Part shown: positions 11,746 through 22,069 of the stretch, piece after piece
Layout: each line of letters opens with the position of its first letter
Numbering within the stretch: the stretch's first letter is position 1
NCBI RefSeq assembly: GCF_027579695.1
Contig: NC_083596.1
Location: 17,635,755 to 17,699,754 of the forward strand
Source of the DNA: Neoarius graeffei
Lineage: Eukaryota; Chordata; Actinopteri; Siluriformes; Ariidae
Reading direction: 5' to 3'
Length of the DNA stretch: 64,000 bases
Program-made: the position numbers and the translations under genes
The notes under the pieces: model-generated
What the model was told of the DNA's origin: nothing
Database searches by the model: none
What the model saw: only the letters and a program-made list of their open reading frames with translations

Positions 11746-11898
11746 GCACTCAGATTATTTGGGGGGGGCCCCACTCAGATTATTTTGTCCCGGGCCCAGC
11801 CAAAGCTGTCAACGGCCCTGCATGCAACAATAAAATAAACATTAACTGGCGTGAATGTTCTTTGTCTAGCAGCTAGCAGCAGTAATGCCGCAGCAATT

Positions 11899-11998
11899 AT
11901 GCCGAAAAGAAAATGCACCTTTTCCAAAGATTTACAGGGCCCCTACCCCTTCCTCCGAGAGGTGCAGAACAATGCGCACGAAGCCTACTGCACACACT
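11899..11998 (+). pseudogene. Finger-type first exon of hAT 2
   Basis: MPKRKCTFSKDLQGPYPFLR followed by YCTHC up to a GTAAGT donor. Start codon and 'MPKRKC.F...L...YPFLR' match the opening of BED/TTF-type fingers in hAT transposases. The rest of the gene is absent, replaced downstream by another insertion. Confidence 0.65.
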
Positions 11999-12123
11999 GT
12001 AAGTGCTTTGTTCTTGTACTGAGTTGGGTAGCCTATGTTGCAAATGCTGTGCGCTCCTGTGGGGGCTTTCCTCGGGCTGTCGCCCCCTCCTCCTTTATTG
12101 CTGTTTTATTTGAGTGTATATTT

Positions 12124-12724
12124 TACGGAAGCCGTGAGAGGCCCTTCATATAATCTTTTTTTATTCACCTTGTTATCCCGAGATAACGACATAATTAATT
12201 CAGGATCTCGAGAAAACAACACAACTAATTCGAGATCTCGAGAAAACAAAACAATTATTTCATGATCTCAGCTGGATCACTGTATCTCCGTCGGTAGAGA
12301 CGAAGCCAGGCCAGTCTTCTGCGGAGGTGCCGCGGACTAATTTTGAAATTATCCCTTATTAAAAGACTTAATGCAATCTCTCCCTGTGCCAACCCCTGAT
12401 CAAAATATTGCCTTATTAGGTGATCGATTATTTCAGACATTCTAATGACCAAAGTTGCGTCTATACAGAATGAGAAATAGCCCCAAAGTCAGCATATCAC
12501 AAGTCTCTTGGCGCACCTGAATGAACCATTTCTCAGCTGTTTTCTCGAGATCATGAAATAATTGTTTTGTTTTCTCGAGATCTCGGAATAACAGTTTTGT
12601 TTTCTCGAGAGCTCGAATTCGTTGTGTTGTTTTCTCGAGATCCTGAATTAATTATGTCGTTATCTCGGGATAACAAGGTGAATAAAAAAAAGGATTATAT
12701 GAAGGGCCTCTCTCGGCTTCCGTA
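12124..12724. mobile_element. DNA element with integrase-like HTH exon (IS3EU/Ginger-like)
   Basis: Inverted ends of about 30 bp (TACGGAAGCCGTGAGAGGCC and its reverse). Next to each end lie tandem units built on 'TCTCGAGAAAACAA.A', inverted between the two sides. A short coding exon is on the minus strand. The TSD could not be fixed; TATATT occurs close to both ends. Confidence 0.6.
12255..12440 (-). pseudogene. HTH exon of integrase-like transposase
   Basis: Reads IDHLIRQYFDQGLAQGEIALS and ISPRHLRRRLAWLRLYRRR. From memory, this resembles the N-terminal helix-turn-helix of fish 'integrase core' proteins tied to IS3EU/Ginger-like transposons ('YF..GL...EI...L...G...S.R.L.R.L....L.RR'). The catalytic core is missing from this copy. 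Confidence 0.5.
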
Positions 12725-13182
12725 GTATATATTCTCAAATCACTTGTTTCTTTTTTGTTTCTGTTTAACATACCATTCTGACAGTTTGGCCATATTGCTG
12801 TGTTGAACAGCTTGTTACACCTTCCATTAAAGTGTTCACTTTTGTACACATCTTCTTGCTTTATTCATTCAGTTGTGGGGAATGGTTAGTAAGGTTGATT
12901 CTGACCTAGGCTATGTTGAGGTCACATATCTACTTTTTAAGTTCATGCTATAGTGCATACAATTTTAGAGATACAGCCTACATGTGCATATGCATTCTTC
13001 TTGGTGTTCTCACAAACAGGTGAAATAAATCAGTTTAAATTTGGCCTATGGACATAGCCTGGCCTATTCTCAGCCATTACAAAATCTGTTGTCTGACCAT
13101 AATTTAACTGATCTGTATACCACTATGCTACTAGATAACAAAATGCCTGTTTGTTTTATTTCATGTGAGATGTTGATAAATG

Positions 13183-13555
13183 GGGGCGGCACGGTGGTGT
13201 AGTGGTTAGCGCTGTCACCTCACAGCAAGAAGGTCCTGGGTTCGAACCCCGGGTCCGGCGAGGGCCTTTCTGTGTGGAGTTTGCATGTTCTCCCCGTGTC
13301 CGCGTGGGTTTCCTCTGGGTGCTCCGGTTTCCCCCACAGTCCAAAGACATGCAGGTTAGGTTAACTGGTGACTCTAAATTGACCGTAGGTGTGAATGTGA
13401 GTGTGAATGGTTGTCTGTGTCTATGTGTCAGCCCTGTGATGACCTGGCGACTTGTCCAGGGTGTACCCCGCCTTTCGCCCGTAGTCAGCTGGGATAGGCT
13501 CCAGCTTGCCTGCGACCCTGTAGAAGGATAAAGCGGCTAGAGATAATGAGATGAG
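13183..13555 (+). mobile_element. V-SINE, 13-bp TSD
   Basis: Plus-oriented full copy flanked by ATGTTGATAAATG (13170-13182 and 13556-13568), inside hAT 2. Confidence 0.95.
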
Positions 13556-14554
13556 ATGTTGATAAATGTGAGCTTCAACAAAATGATAAGAGCACCTTTC
13601 TGAGTGTCACGTTTATGTAAAAAAAAACGTGTGCGTGCACGAGCATGGTCGCGCGCAAAAGTGTCCCGGTTTCAGACTAGGGAAATCTGGTCACCCTATC
13701 CAGAGAGCCAAGATGATATGAAACCAGAGCAGATTTTGAATTTGGCTGAGAGATTCCCTAATGTGATGAAGGCAGATGCCAGAGAACAACTCCACTTGGA
13801 AGTCCTGGATTATACCTCTACCAATTTGGAAGCACTGATCCCAAATTACAAGAATTTGTCAATCAATGAGTTCTGGGGGAAGCTGTCCAAGGTAAAATCA
13901 GTAAGCTCAGGGCAGGTCAGATTCAAGGAGCTCTGCCAGTTAAGGAAGGTGTTGTTGGTTCTGCCTAATTCCAATTGTAATGTGGAGAGAGAGCATTCAG
14001 TTTGGTGCGTCACATCAAAACTGAATTCAGGTGTCAGATGTCTCACAACTCTTGTGAACCTGATGTCCTGTAAAATCAACAAATTCACTGACACAGAGTG
14101 CTATGAGCTTGAAGTTTCAGGGAAATTGCTCAAGTCTGCAAAGCAAGTGGCATCAAAATACAATGAAACCCTGCAAAAGTCACATGAAAAGGAATAGGCC
14201 TACATTTAGGCTAAAAAACAGTGTTCTATACATGTGAAGATATGTAAGGAAATTGGATTCTAACATGGAAAAGACATGGAAGTAGGCCTACGTTCCAGCT
14301 ATGCCCAACCTATGTAAATAGCTACTGAAAAAGTTGTGTTCTATTCATGTAAAATCAAAAATGAAAGGAAATATCATAAGTGTTGTTTTATATGGCTTGC
14401 TCTGTAACATGCTAGTAGTTAATTAAAATTTGTTGAAGTTACATCACCCCCCTGTTATGTGCATCTTTTTTTTTGGGGGGGGGTGACTTTTTTCCCATCA
14501 GCAAGGGGGTCACGACACCTCCCTGAAATGAGTTTCTGCAGGTTGGGATGTCTG

Positions 14555-16080
14555 GAGAAGGGGTAGGCCTATCAAATGAGTAGGTGTACCTGACGTCTCT
14601 ACTGCACAGACTCTAGCTCCAAATTTGACAACATGGCAAAGGAAAGTTGGCTTCATTTCTATAGAACAGAAGAGTATGGTGTTTTACAGTCATTGGTGGA
14701 AACAGATGAGAATCCCTGGGCCAAGGCTTCAGATTTAAATGCTTCAGAGGTATTCAGGTTTAAATGGTTCAAAGGAAACAACATGATAATGATGTGCAAA
14801 ATTATTTATGTCTTAGTCTTATCTAAATGTATGTAGCTAAAAAGTGTTTGTCGCCAGAGTAATTTTGTAACATGAGCTGGCTAATTAGCCAACGAACCTA
14901 GCAAGGTACTGAAACCCCAACTGCTAGCTAACTAGCTCACAGTACATTTATTTGTATACTGTTGATAATCGAGGTGATGTTAACTTCAGCATAGCTTACT
15001 CGGTTAAACATAATTGTTTAAAAATGCATTCCTCAGATACAGAACATTTTTGGATTAGTTGTGTCAATTGTAGACATTTTCAAAGGATGACTTGTTTAAC
15101 CTTACTTGAGTCATTTTCTTGATTGCTTTTACTCAAGTGAATTATTATTACAGAAGTACTTTTATTCAAGTGAGTGTGTTTTGTACTTTTTCCACCACTG
15201 ATACTGACATTATCTAATTCATAATGTTGTATCACGATGATTTGCATCCACTCTTTGTTTGCCAAATTAAAATTTAACCATTAACTAATTCTCTAAACGG
15301 AGTAAGTTTCCTTGTTTGTACTGAGACGATAAACACTTGTGTTTGCAAGGAAATATCCAAAACCTTCATGACTGGCACACAGGAAACAGCGTTACCGCTA
15401 TCATTGTAATCTGTTTCTCCAGAACACACTGTATGCTTTTGCTGAGTAAGCATTTTCTCTCAAACTTCCTTCTTTGGTTTCATGAAGGTCTGTCAACGTT
15501 TTCCCCCGAGGCACACCCTTAAGTGTTGTGTGTTGTAGGTTTAATAATTCATATACATTTTTTTTTACTTACTGTCTAGCAGAGCACTCATGAATTTCAG
15601 ATATGAAACATTAAAGATGTAGTTTATAGTATTCTCCATTATGATTTGCTACATTCAGGTTATAGTTGTGCTGAACTGAACTTTTTTTTTTTCCTTTTTG
15701 GGGAGGGGACACGGAACGGACAGACACAGGCTCTTTTTTTGGAAATCCAGAGTAATGGACTGTATGAATCCAAGGTGAAGTCTAATCTATGTATGTATCA
15801 GTTCAGTCAAAGTTGAAAAAGCATTAGAACATTCATAGTCACATACAATGAAGAGAAATGAGTGTTTGGACACTTTTGTTTTTGTTATTTAACATTACAG
15901 TACTTCCAATGCATATATATCCATTTTGAATTTACACACGATGTTTTTTTTATAAATATGAGCCAAAAAGTATGTATTCCTGAACATAAATGAAGATTTT
16001 TTTTAAATATTCAGACACCACAAATGACCGATACGACCAATGCAATTCTACTTTTCATATACAGTATATATATATATATA
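14555..16080. other. Mostly unassigned; one hAT-type right end
   Basis: A short open stretch at 14633-14761 (MAKESWLHFYRTEEYG...) is not recognised. At about 15100-15199, repeated 'actcaagtg' followed by 'tactttttccaccactg' looks like the right end of a Tol2-like hAT; no left partner was seen. Nothing else is supportable. Confidence 0.4.
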
Positions 16081-16095
16081 TATATACACACACAT

Positions 16096-16465
16096 GGGCG
16101 GCACGGTGGTGTAGTGGTTAGCGCTGTCGCCTCACAGCAAGAAGGTCCTGGGTTCGAGCCCCGTGGCCGGCGAGGGCCTTTCTGTGTGGAGTTTGCATGT
16201 TCTCCCCGTGTCCGCGTGGGTTTCCTCCGGGTGCTCCGGTTTCCCCCACAGTCCAAAGACATGCAGGTTAGGTTAACTGGTGACTCTAAATTGACCATAG
16301 GTGTGAGTGTGAATGGTTGTCTGTGTCTATGTGTCAGCCCTGTGATGACCTGGCGACTTGTCCAGGGTGTACCCCGCCTTTCGCCCGTAGTCAGCTGGGA
16401 TAGGCTCCAGCTTGCCTGCAACCCTGTAGAACAGGATAAAGCGGCTAGAGATAATGAGATGAGAT
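16096..16465 (+). mobile_element. V-SINE, left of an inverted pair
   Basis: Plus-oriented full copy set in TA/CA repeats, slightly shortened in the core ('gtgtgagtgtgaatgg'). Confidence 0.93.
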
Positions 16466-16526
16466 ATATATATACACACACACACACATACTGTGTATAT
16501 ATATATATATATATATATACCTATAT

Positions 16527-16897
16527 CTCATCTCATCATCTCTAGCCGCTTTATCCTTCTACAGGGTCGCAAGCAAGCTGGAGCCTATCCCAGCTGACTA
16601 CGGGTGAAAGGCGGGGTACACCCTGGACAAGTCGCCAGGTCATCACAGGGCTGACATATAGACACAGACAACTATTCACACTCACATTCACACCTACGGT
16701 CAATTTAGAGTCACCAGTTAACCTAACCTGCATGTCTTTGGACTGTGGGGGAAACCGGAGCACCCGGAGGAAACCCACGTGGACACGGGGAGAACATGCA
16801 AACTCCACACAGAAAGGCCCTCGCCGGCCACGGGGCTCGAACCCGGACCTTCTTGCTGTGAGGAGACAGCGCTAACCACTGCACCACCATGCCGCCT
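16527..16897 (-). mobile_element. V-SINE, right of an inverted pair
   Basis: Minus-oriented copy only 60 bases from the previous one, joined by (CA)n and (TA)n. Its head abuts the truncated Tc1 copy at about 16905. Confidence 0.93.
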
Positions 16898-16904
16898 ATA
16901 TATG

Positions 16905-18401
16905 TAACCCTTAACTCAAATGAATTTAAAAATAAAAATAAAAAAATCCCTGACTAAGAAATAATTATTTTTCATAAAATCACCTGTTCCACAATTATTG
17001 GCACCCATAACAATTCCTAGAAAATAAATGTAATTGAAGCATTTCTGTCATTTCTACTGTAGTTTATAAAGTTGATCAGAGTATCTAGGAACCTTTAATT
17101 AATAATTCATCACATCCTCTTTCCCTGGGGTATAAATATGATGTGACACAGAGGCCTATTTCTCTTATCCACTCTTCAACATGGGAAAGACAAGAGAACC
17201 CACCATTCAAGTAAGGCAGATGTGTGTCGACCTTCATAAGTCAGGCAATGACTACAAGAAACTAGCCGTTCGCCTACACCTGCCCATATCTACAGTCAGA
17301 GGAATCATCAAGAAGTTTAAAACAACTGGAACAGTGGCAAACCAGCCTGGACAAGGATGCAAGTTTATCTTGCCACCACACACAGTGAGGAGGATGGGAA
17401 GAGAAGTAAAAAGTTCTCCAAAGTTCACTGTTAGAGAATTGCATCAAAGAGTAGCATCTTGGGGTCACAAAGTCTCCATAACAACCATCAGGCGCTATCT
17501 ACATGCCAAGCTGTTTGGGAGGCATGCACGGAAAAAGCCTTTTCTCACTTACAAGCATAAACGTAAATGTCTGGAGTTCGCTAAGCGGTATTGGGACTTC
17601 AACTGGGACCATGTGCTTTGGTCAGATGAGACCAAGATAGAGCTTTTTGGCAACAAACACTCTAATACATCACAAAAGATGAGTATGCAGAAAAGCATCT
17701 CATGCCCACTGTGAAGTATGGGGGAGGATCGGTGATGCTGTGGGCCTGTTTCTCTTCCAAAGGTCCCGGGAACCTTGTTAGGGTGCATGGCATCATGAAC
17801 TCTTTGACATACCAGGACATTTTAAATCAAAATCTGGTGGCCTCTGCCCGAAAGCTGAAGATGGGTCGTCACTGGGTCTTTCAGCAAGATAATGACCCTA
17901 AACATGTGGCCAAATCTATACAAAAATGGTTCACCAGACACAAAATCAAGCTCCTCCCATGGCCATCTCAGTCCCCAGACCTCAACCCAATTGAAAACCT
18001 GTGGGGTGAGCTGAAGAGGAAAGTGCATAGGAGAGGACCCAGGACTCTGGATGATTTAGAGAGATTGTGCAAAGAGGAATGGTCGAAGATCCCTCTCTCT
18101 GTATTCTCCCATCTTGTGAAATGTTATAGGAGAATATTAAGTGCTGTCTTGTTGGCAAACGGGAGTTGTACAAAGTATTAACATCAGGGGTGCCAATAAT
18201 TGTGGCACACATGATTTCATGTAAAAGAATTATTTCTTAATGTGGGATTTTTTTCCCACTGAATAAATGCACTTGAATTAAAGGTTGGATTTTTCTCTTT
18301 TTTTGCATTGTTGTCCTTTATTATTTAAAAAAAATATGAATTTATTAGAAGCCTAAGAACATATCTTAACGAGGGGTGCCAATAATTGTGGAGGGCGCTG
18401 T
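16905..18401 (+). mobile_element. Tc1-like transposon, left outer repeat lost
   Basis: The right terminal repeat is complete, with outer and inner 'ccaataattgtgg' motifs (18379-18391 and 18191-18206). On the left only the inner motif remains (ccacaattattggcaccc, about 16988-17006). Sequence homologous to the outer 90 or so bases is missing where the SINE stands. Confidence 0.85.
17181..18181 (+). pseudogene. Tc1 transposase, nearly full length, one frameshift
   Basis: Begins MGKTREPTIQVRQMCVDLHK (paired-like HTH: ISTVRGIIKKF, later TIRRYL) and reads in one frame to about 17675. It then shifts and continues to KY and stop. The DD34E residues are visible: D in LWSDETKIELFG, D in QQDNDPKH, E in NPIENLW. 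Combined length of about 333 residues matches the family. The shift lies in an A-rich stretch, so only one small lesion separates it from an open gene; a sequencing error cannot be excluded. Confidence 0.9.
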
Positions 18402-18446
18402 GTGTGTGTGTACACAAATAAACAAAAAAGCATTCTTAAACATTAA

Positions 18447-19237
18447 AGGTAGACCGCTTTTCAAATTTTTCCAAGTGTAGGTCATAAAAAGAATTTTCCC
18501 AGACACCCAATTATTTTTGTTTAGTGGACTGAAAACTACTGAATTTGAATCACAGACTTCCAATTTTATTAGTTTTTTAAAAATAGAACAATTAATGAAT
18601 TTAGGACCATGTGGCCCTAAATTCTCTGCTATTTTTTCCTACTTCACCATGACGCAATACAAGATACTACGTTATGCATCACATGGTGGGCTTTCCCCGC
18701 TCGTGCAAGGCATTGTGGGATACAAATTTGAAACAGGAGAGAAAAATGGAGGATCTGAATGAAACGTGAAAGACCGACTACAGTAACAGAAAGCGAGAAG
18801 AAAAGACGTTATGTTGCGAAGGAAAGGAAACGCAGGACTAAACTAATAAATATCAGCAGTCAGCGAGCACCTTGGTGTGATCAGCTGTTCGTTTAGCGAC
18901 AGAATGATGGAACTGTCAGTGTACAGTCAAGGTAAACCTGTAGATTGTAGTAATGCAACACTGGATGCCAGCTGCCGTAAAACCCAAAAGATGAAGAAAA
19001 AGAAGAAGACAAAGGGAAGAAGAAGACGAAGGGATTCCTCTGTCTGCTTGACTGTGCAAAGTGAGCGATTTTATGCATATTATTTGCTAAGGAATCCCCT
19101 CAAATTAAATAACTTCCCAGCCACAGAGTGGCCTGGGTTTTTTTTACATATTGCAGAAACAAACATATATCACAATGACCAAATTTCAGAGGGAACTAAA
19201 TTTCACCGATTTTATGAAATCGAAAGGCCATCTAGCT
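18447..19237 (+). mobile_element. TTAA-flanked element, copy A
   Basis: TTAA at 18443-18446 and 19238-19241 encloses inverted ends AGGTAGACCGCTTTTC and GAAAGGCCATCTAGCT. Two more copies lie at 24442-25228 (minus) and 48886-49655 (plus). An open stretch (about 18877-19287) with YYLLRNPLKLNNFP and YHNDQISEGTKFHRFYEIER runs through the right end and beyond. TTAA targets fit Kolobok or piggyBac types. Confidence 0.75.
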
Positions 19238-19289
19238 TTAAGGTGCCAGAAGGTCAAATATGTGGTAGGATTTTTTTTTGTATTTAGCA

Positions 19290-20077
19290 AATATTTATTA
19301 TTTGTAATATTATAAAACCATTTTTAAAAGTACACTAAAAAGTTACATAAGAAAGTTGTAGAACACGTACCATTTAAGGTACCACCCCAGAAACAAGGCA
19401 AGGTACAGTATTTTCTAAGAATGGTACCAGGTTAATTTCCATTATCTTACATTATGTGACCAGAAACACTTGCTAGAGAACATTTTCTTTATATATGACA
19501 TCTCAGGTATAGTAAATATTAAACATAACTCTGATACTAGCCCTAGACTCCTAATACTATAATTCTGATTTTGATTCACTAGAAAAAGGCCTGAATGGTT
19601 GTTCTGTCTATCCACAGGGTATCAGCTAGCCAGGTGCTCAAAGTTATGCAGTACAATACAGTAAGGAAATCCAACCCACTCACTCTCTACATGCCAGCTC
19701 AGGTGGTGATATCATACTGAGAAAGCCAGTGTGCTCTGGCATGGTCATGTCTACACCCACACAAACAATCTGGTACCAGCTGAAGCCCTACTTGGCAGTC
19801 CGGCTCCATGAACTTTCTCGTATGCTTGAATAATTTAGGCCTATGGTTGCAAGTTCTCTGCTGGAGGTTTCCCTTTAACCCTTTGGCTAGAGATCAGGGT
19901 GGTGAAAAGAAAAGATTTTATCTTTACTTCGTTACTTCTGTGAGTGTGTGTTCCTTTCCCAGTGCATCAATATACATGTAAAAGCAGGAATGGTGGAGGT
20001 CATACTGATGGGTGAGTAGTCAATTAATCGAATACTCATGATGTAAACATATAATGGTGAGTACAAGGTTGCTTGGA
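19290..20077. other. No gene seen
   Basis: AT-rich sequence with no recognised element, RNA or exon; a short 'ggtacc' inverted pair at about 19369-19382 is the only pattern noted. Confidence 0.4.
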
Positions 20078-20310
20078 GGGCGGCACAGTGGTGTAGTGGT
20101 TAGCGCTGTCGCCTCACAGCAAGAAGGTCCTGGGTTCGAGCCCCGGGGCCGGCGAGGGCCTTTCTGTGTGGAGTTTGCATGTTCTCCCCGTGTCCGCGTG
20201 GGTTTTCTCCGGGTGCTCCGGTTTCCCCCACAGTCCAAAGACATGCAGGTTAGGTTAACTGGTGACTCTAAATTGACCGTGAGTGTGAATGGTTGTCTGT
20301 GTCTATGTGT
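20078..20310 (+). mobile_element. V-SINE, 3' part missing, fused to an inverted copy
   Basis: Head and core in plus orientation end at 'gtctatgtgt', where an inverted copy starts directly. The tail and about 140 bases before it are absent. Confidence 0.9.
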
Positions 20311-20643
20311 CCTGTTCTACAGGGTCGCAGGCAAGCTGGAGCCTATCCCAGCTGACTACGGGCGAAAGGCGGGGTACACCCTGGACAAGTCGCCAGGTCA
20401 TCACAGGGCTGACACATAGACACAGACAACCATTCACACCTACGGTCAATTTAGAGTCACCAGTTAACTTAACCTGCATGTCTTTGGACTGTGGGGGAAA
20501 CCGGAGCACCCGGAGGAAACCCATGCGGACACAGGGAGAACATGCAAACTCCGCACAGAAAGGCCCTCGCCAGCCACGGGGCTCGAACCCGGACCTTCTT
20601 GCTGTGAGACGACAGCGCTAACCACTACACCACCGTGCTGCCC
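20311..20643 (-). mobile_element. V-SINE, tail missing, fused to an inverted copy
   Basis: Minus-oriented copy starts at 'cctgttctacagggtcg', lacking the GAGATG tail, and runs to the head at 20643. With the previous copy it forms a hairpin-capable inverted pair whose shared parts exceed 200 bases. Confidence 0.9.
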
Positions 20644-20679
20644 TTTCTACTTTATTATTATTATTATTATTATTATCCT

Positions 20680-21350
20680 AACGTTTTTAGGACGCTATTT
20701 CTCCCTCAGTTTTCAACCAATCATCACCAAGTTTCACACGAAGAATACTTCTGGGCTGAATTACATTGCTATGACTTTTGGTGCTGATGTGGATCACTGA
20801 TCCGGAATGATCCATGAAAAACAGGCTTTTTTCCTCACTAAGCGTCATTCTCTATCTCTTACCGCTCTGGATCTATAGAATACGGTGACCAGATGTCCCA
20901 GTTTGTAAGAGCTAGCACAAATCACTGTGACTTTAGTCACACTATTTAGTTAGTGATGCAGTGCCTAGTTCTTATTGTTGTTATTATTATTCTCCAAACA
21001 TTTTTAGGACGCTATTTCTCCCTCAGTTTTCAACCAGTCATCACCAAGTTTCACATGAAGAATACCTCTGGGCTGAATTACATTGCTATGACTTTTGGTG
21101 CTGATCTGGATCACTGATCCGGAATGATCCATGAAAAATAGGATTTGTTTCAGTCACTCATAACTCTGTCAACTTTAATGATTTTTTCAATCAGGTTTTT
21201 TTTTTTATTTTGTTCAGGGTGGCAGGGCACAACTTTTCCTCACTAAGTGTCATTCTTTATCTCTTACCATTCCGAATCTATCGGGTGACCAGACGTCCTG
21301 GTTTGTAACAGCTAGCGCAAATTACTGTGACTTTAGTCACAATCTCTATC
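20680..21350. repeat. Imperfect tandem duplication, unit about 310 bp
   Basis: The block starting 'tttttaggacgctatttctccc' (20685 and 21000) and ending near 'actgtgactttagtcaca' (20926 and 21322) occurs twice, with a longer insert in the second. Each holds a 'ggtgaccagatgtcc/ggtgaccagacgtcc' stretch resembling the end of hAT 2 (9409). Confidence 0.8.
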
Positions 21351-21699
21351 TTGTTATTTTTATTGCTAGAGCATTGAGACTCTGTGAAATACTTTGAAAG
21401 AAATTATTATTATTCTGTTCCTTGTCTCCATCACAAGGTTCCTATTGAACACACATTTACTAGTGGCGAACGACTCTGATGAAGCCAGTACTTTAATTTT
21501 ACATTCTGAGTCACTTTATTTTTAAAATTAAATCTGAGAAGGACCAAACTGATTAACTGCCGATCACATGAATGTGCCTCAGGCGGTGCACATGGAGCAT
21601 TACAGTATGATAATGTCCGCCTCACAAAACACACTGAAAAGAATATGGAAAGGAAGTAATAAACACAATGTTGGTATAAATTTGCAGTATTTTTATTTT

Positions 21700-22069
21700 C
21701 ATCTCATTATCTCTAGCCGCTTTATCCCATTCTACAGGGTCACAGGCAAGCTGGAGCCTATCCCAGCTGACTACGGGCGAAAGGCGGGGTACACCCTGGA
21801 CAAGTCGCCAGGTCATCACAGGGCTGACACATAGACACAGACAACCATTCACACTCACATTCACACCTACGGTCAATTTAGAGTCACCAGTTAACCTAAC
21901 CTGCAAGTCTTTGGACTGTGGGGGAAACCGGAGCACCCGGAGGAAACCCACGCGGACACGGGGAGAACATGCAAACTCCGCACAGAAAGGCCCTCACCGG
22001 CCACGGGGCTCGAACCCGGACCTTCTTGCTGTGAGGTGACAGCGCTAACCACTACACCACTGTGCCGCC
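21700..22069 (-). mobile_element. V-SINE, TSD near GTATTTTTATTTT
   Basis: Minus copy with a short tail (one CATCTCAT unit). The flanks GTATTTTTATTTT and GTATTTTATTTT agree apart from one T in a run. Confidence 0.92.

Larger units (their letters stand above)
9694..11820. mobile_element. hAT transposon 3, 8-bp TSD CATGCAAC
   Basis: Ends CAGGGCCGTCGACAG and CTGTCAACGGCCCTG, with CATGCAAC on both sides (9686-9693 and 11821-11828). Subterminal 'tcccgggcccag' is inverted at both ends. Inside are a short 5' coding exon and a fold-back hAT; the catalytic domain is missing. Confidence 0.93.
9409..13698. mobile_element. hAT transposon 2, 8-bp TSD TCCAGAGA
   Basis: Ends TAGGGGGACCAGA and its inverse TCTGGTCACCCTA are flanked by TCCAGAGA (9401-9408 and 13699-13706). 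Removing the element and one TSD joins the host hAT gene in frame (VVNPE|SQDDM). It carries one short finger exon but no catalytic domain, so it is non-autonomous. It holds hAT 3, an integrase-related element and a SINE. Confidence 0.93.
5122..14197 (+). pseudogene. hAT-family transposase, two exons, heavily interrupted
   Basis: Exon 1 (about 5122-5317) codes a zinc-finger block (FARCTVCDSDFSIAHGG, then H) and ends at a GTGAGT donor. A (GA)n tract after the ATG has shifted the frame. Exon 2 starts after a pyrimidine-rich AG at 6171. Its pieces, in order, are TSFVVEHNVPF and MFPDSEIA (6270-6780), ILVDESS (7270), CIGFSSDNCNVM (7500), TRWLALGKC (8885), a middle block (8929-9366) and the C-terminal hAT dimerisation block (13740-14197; LPNSNCNVER). 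Removing each insertion with one TSD copy rejoins the frame at 6348, 6849, 7403, 9409 and 7743. Other frameshifts (around 7700 and 8880) make it a pseudogene. hAT transposases act in the nucleus and cut DNA at 8-bp targets. Confidence 0.85.
4804..14554 (+). mobile_element. hAT transposon 1, outermost host of a four-level nest
   Basis: The ends are CAGACATCCC at 4804 and GGGATGTCTG ending at 14554, inverted and of hAT type (CAG...CTG). The flanking 8-mers match at 7 of 8 positions if the duplication is read as GGAGAAGC/GGAGAAGG. Between them runs one transposase gene (5122-14197) interrupted by four SINEs, a palindromic transposon and a 4.3 kb second hAT. Most of the 9.75 kb is later insertions. 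Confidence 0.75.

Noticed and set aside
16096..16170. Functional tRNA gene in the SINE heads
   Set aside because: A- and B-box-like motifs are present but no complete cloverleaf or acceptor pairing was seen, and every copy continues into the SINE core.
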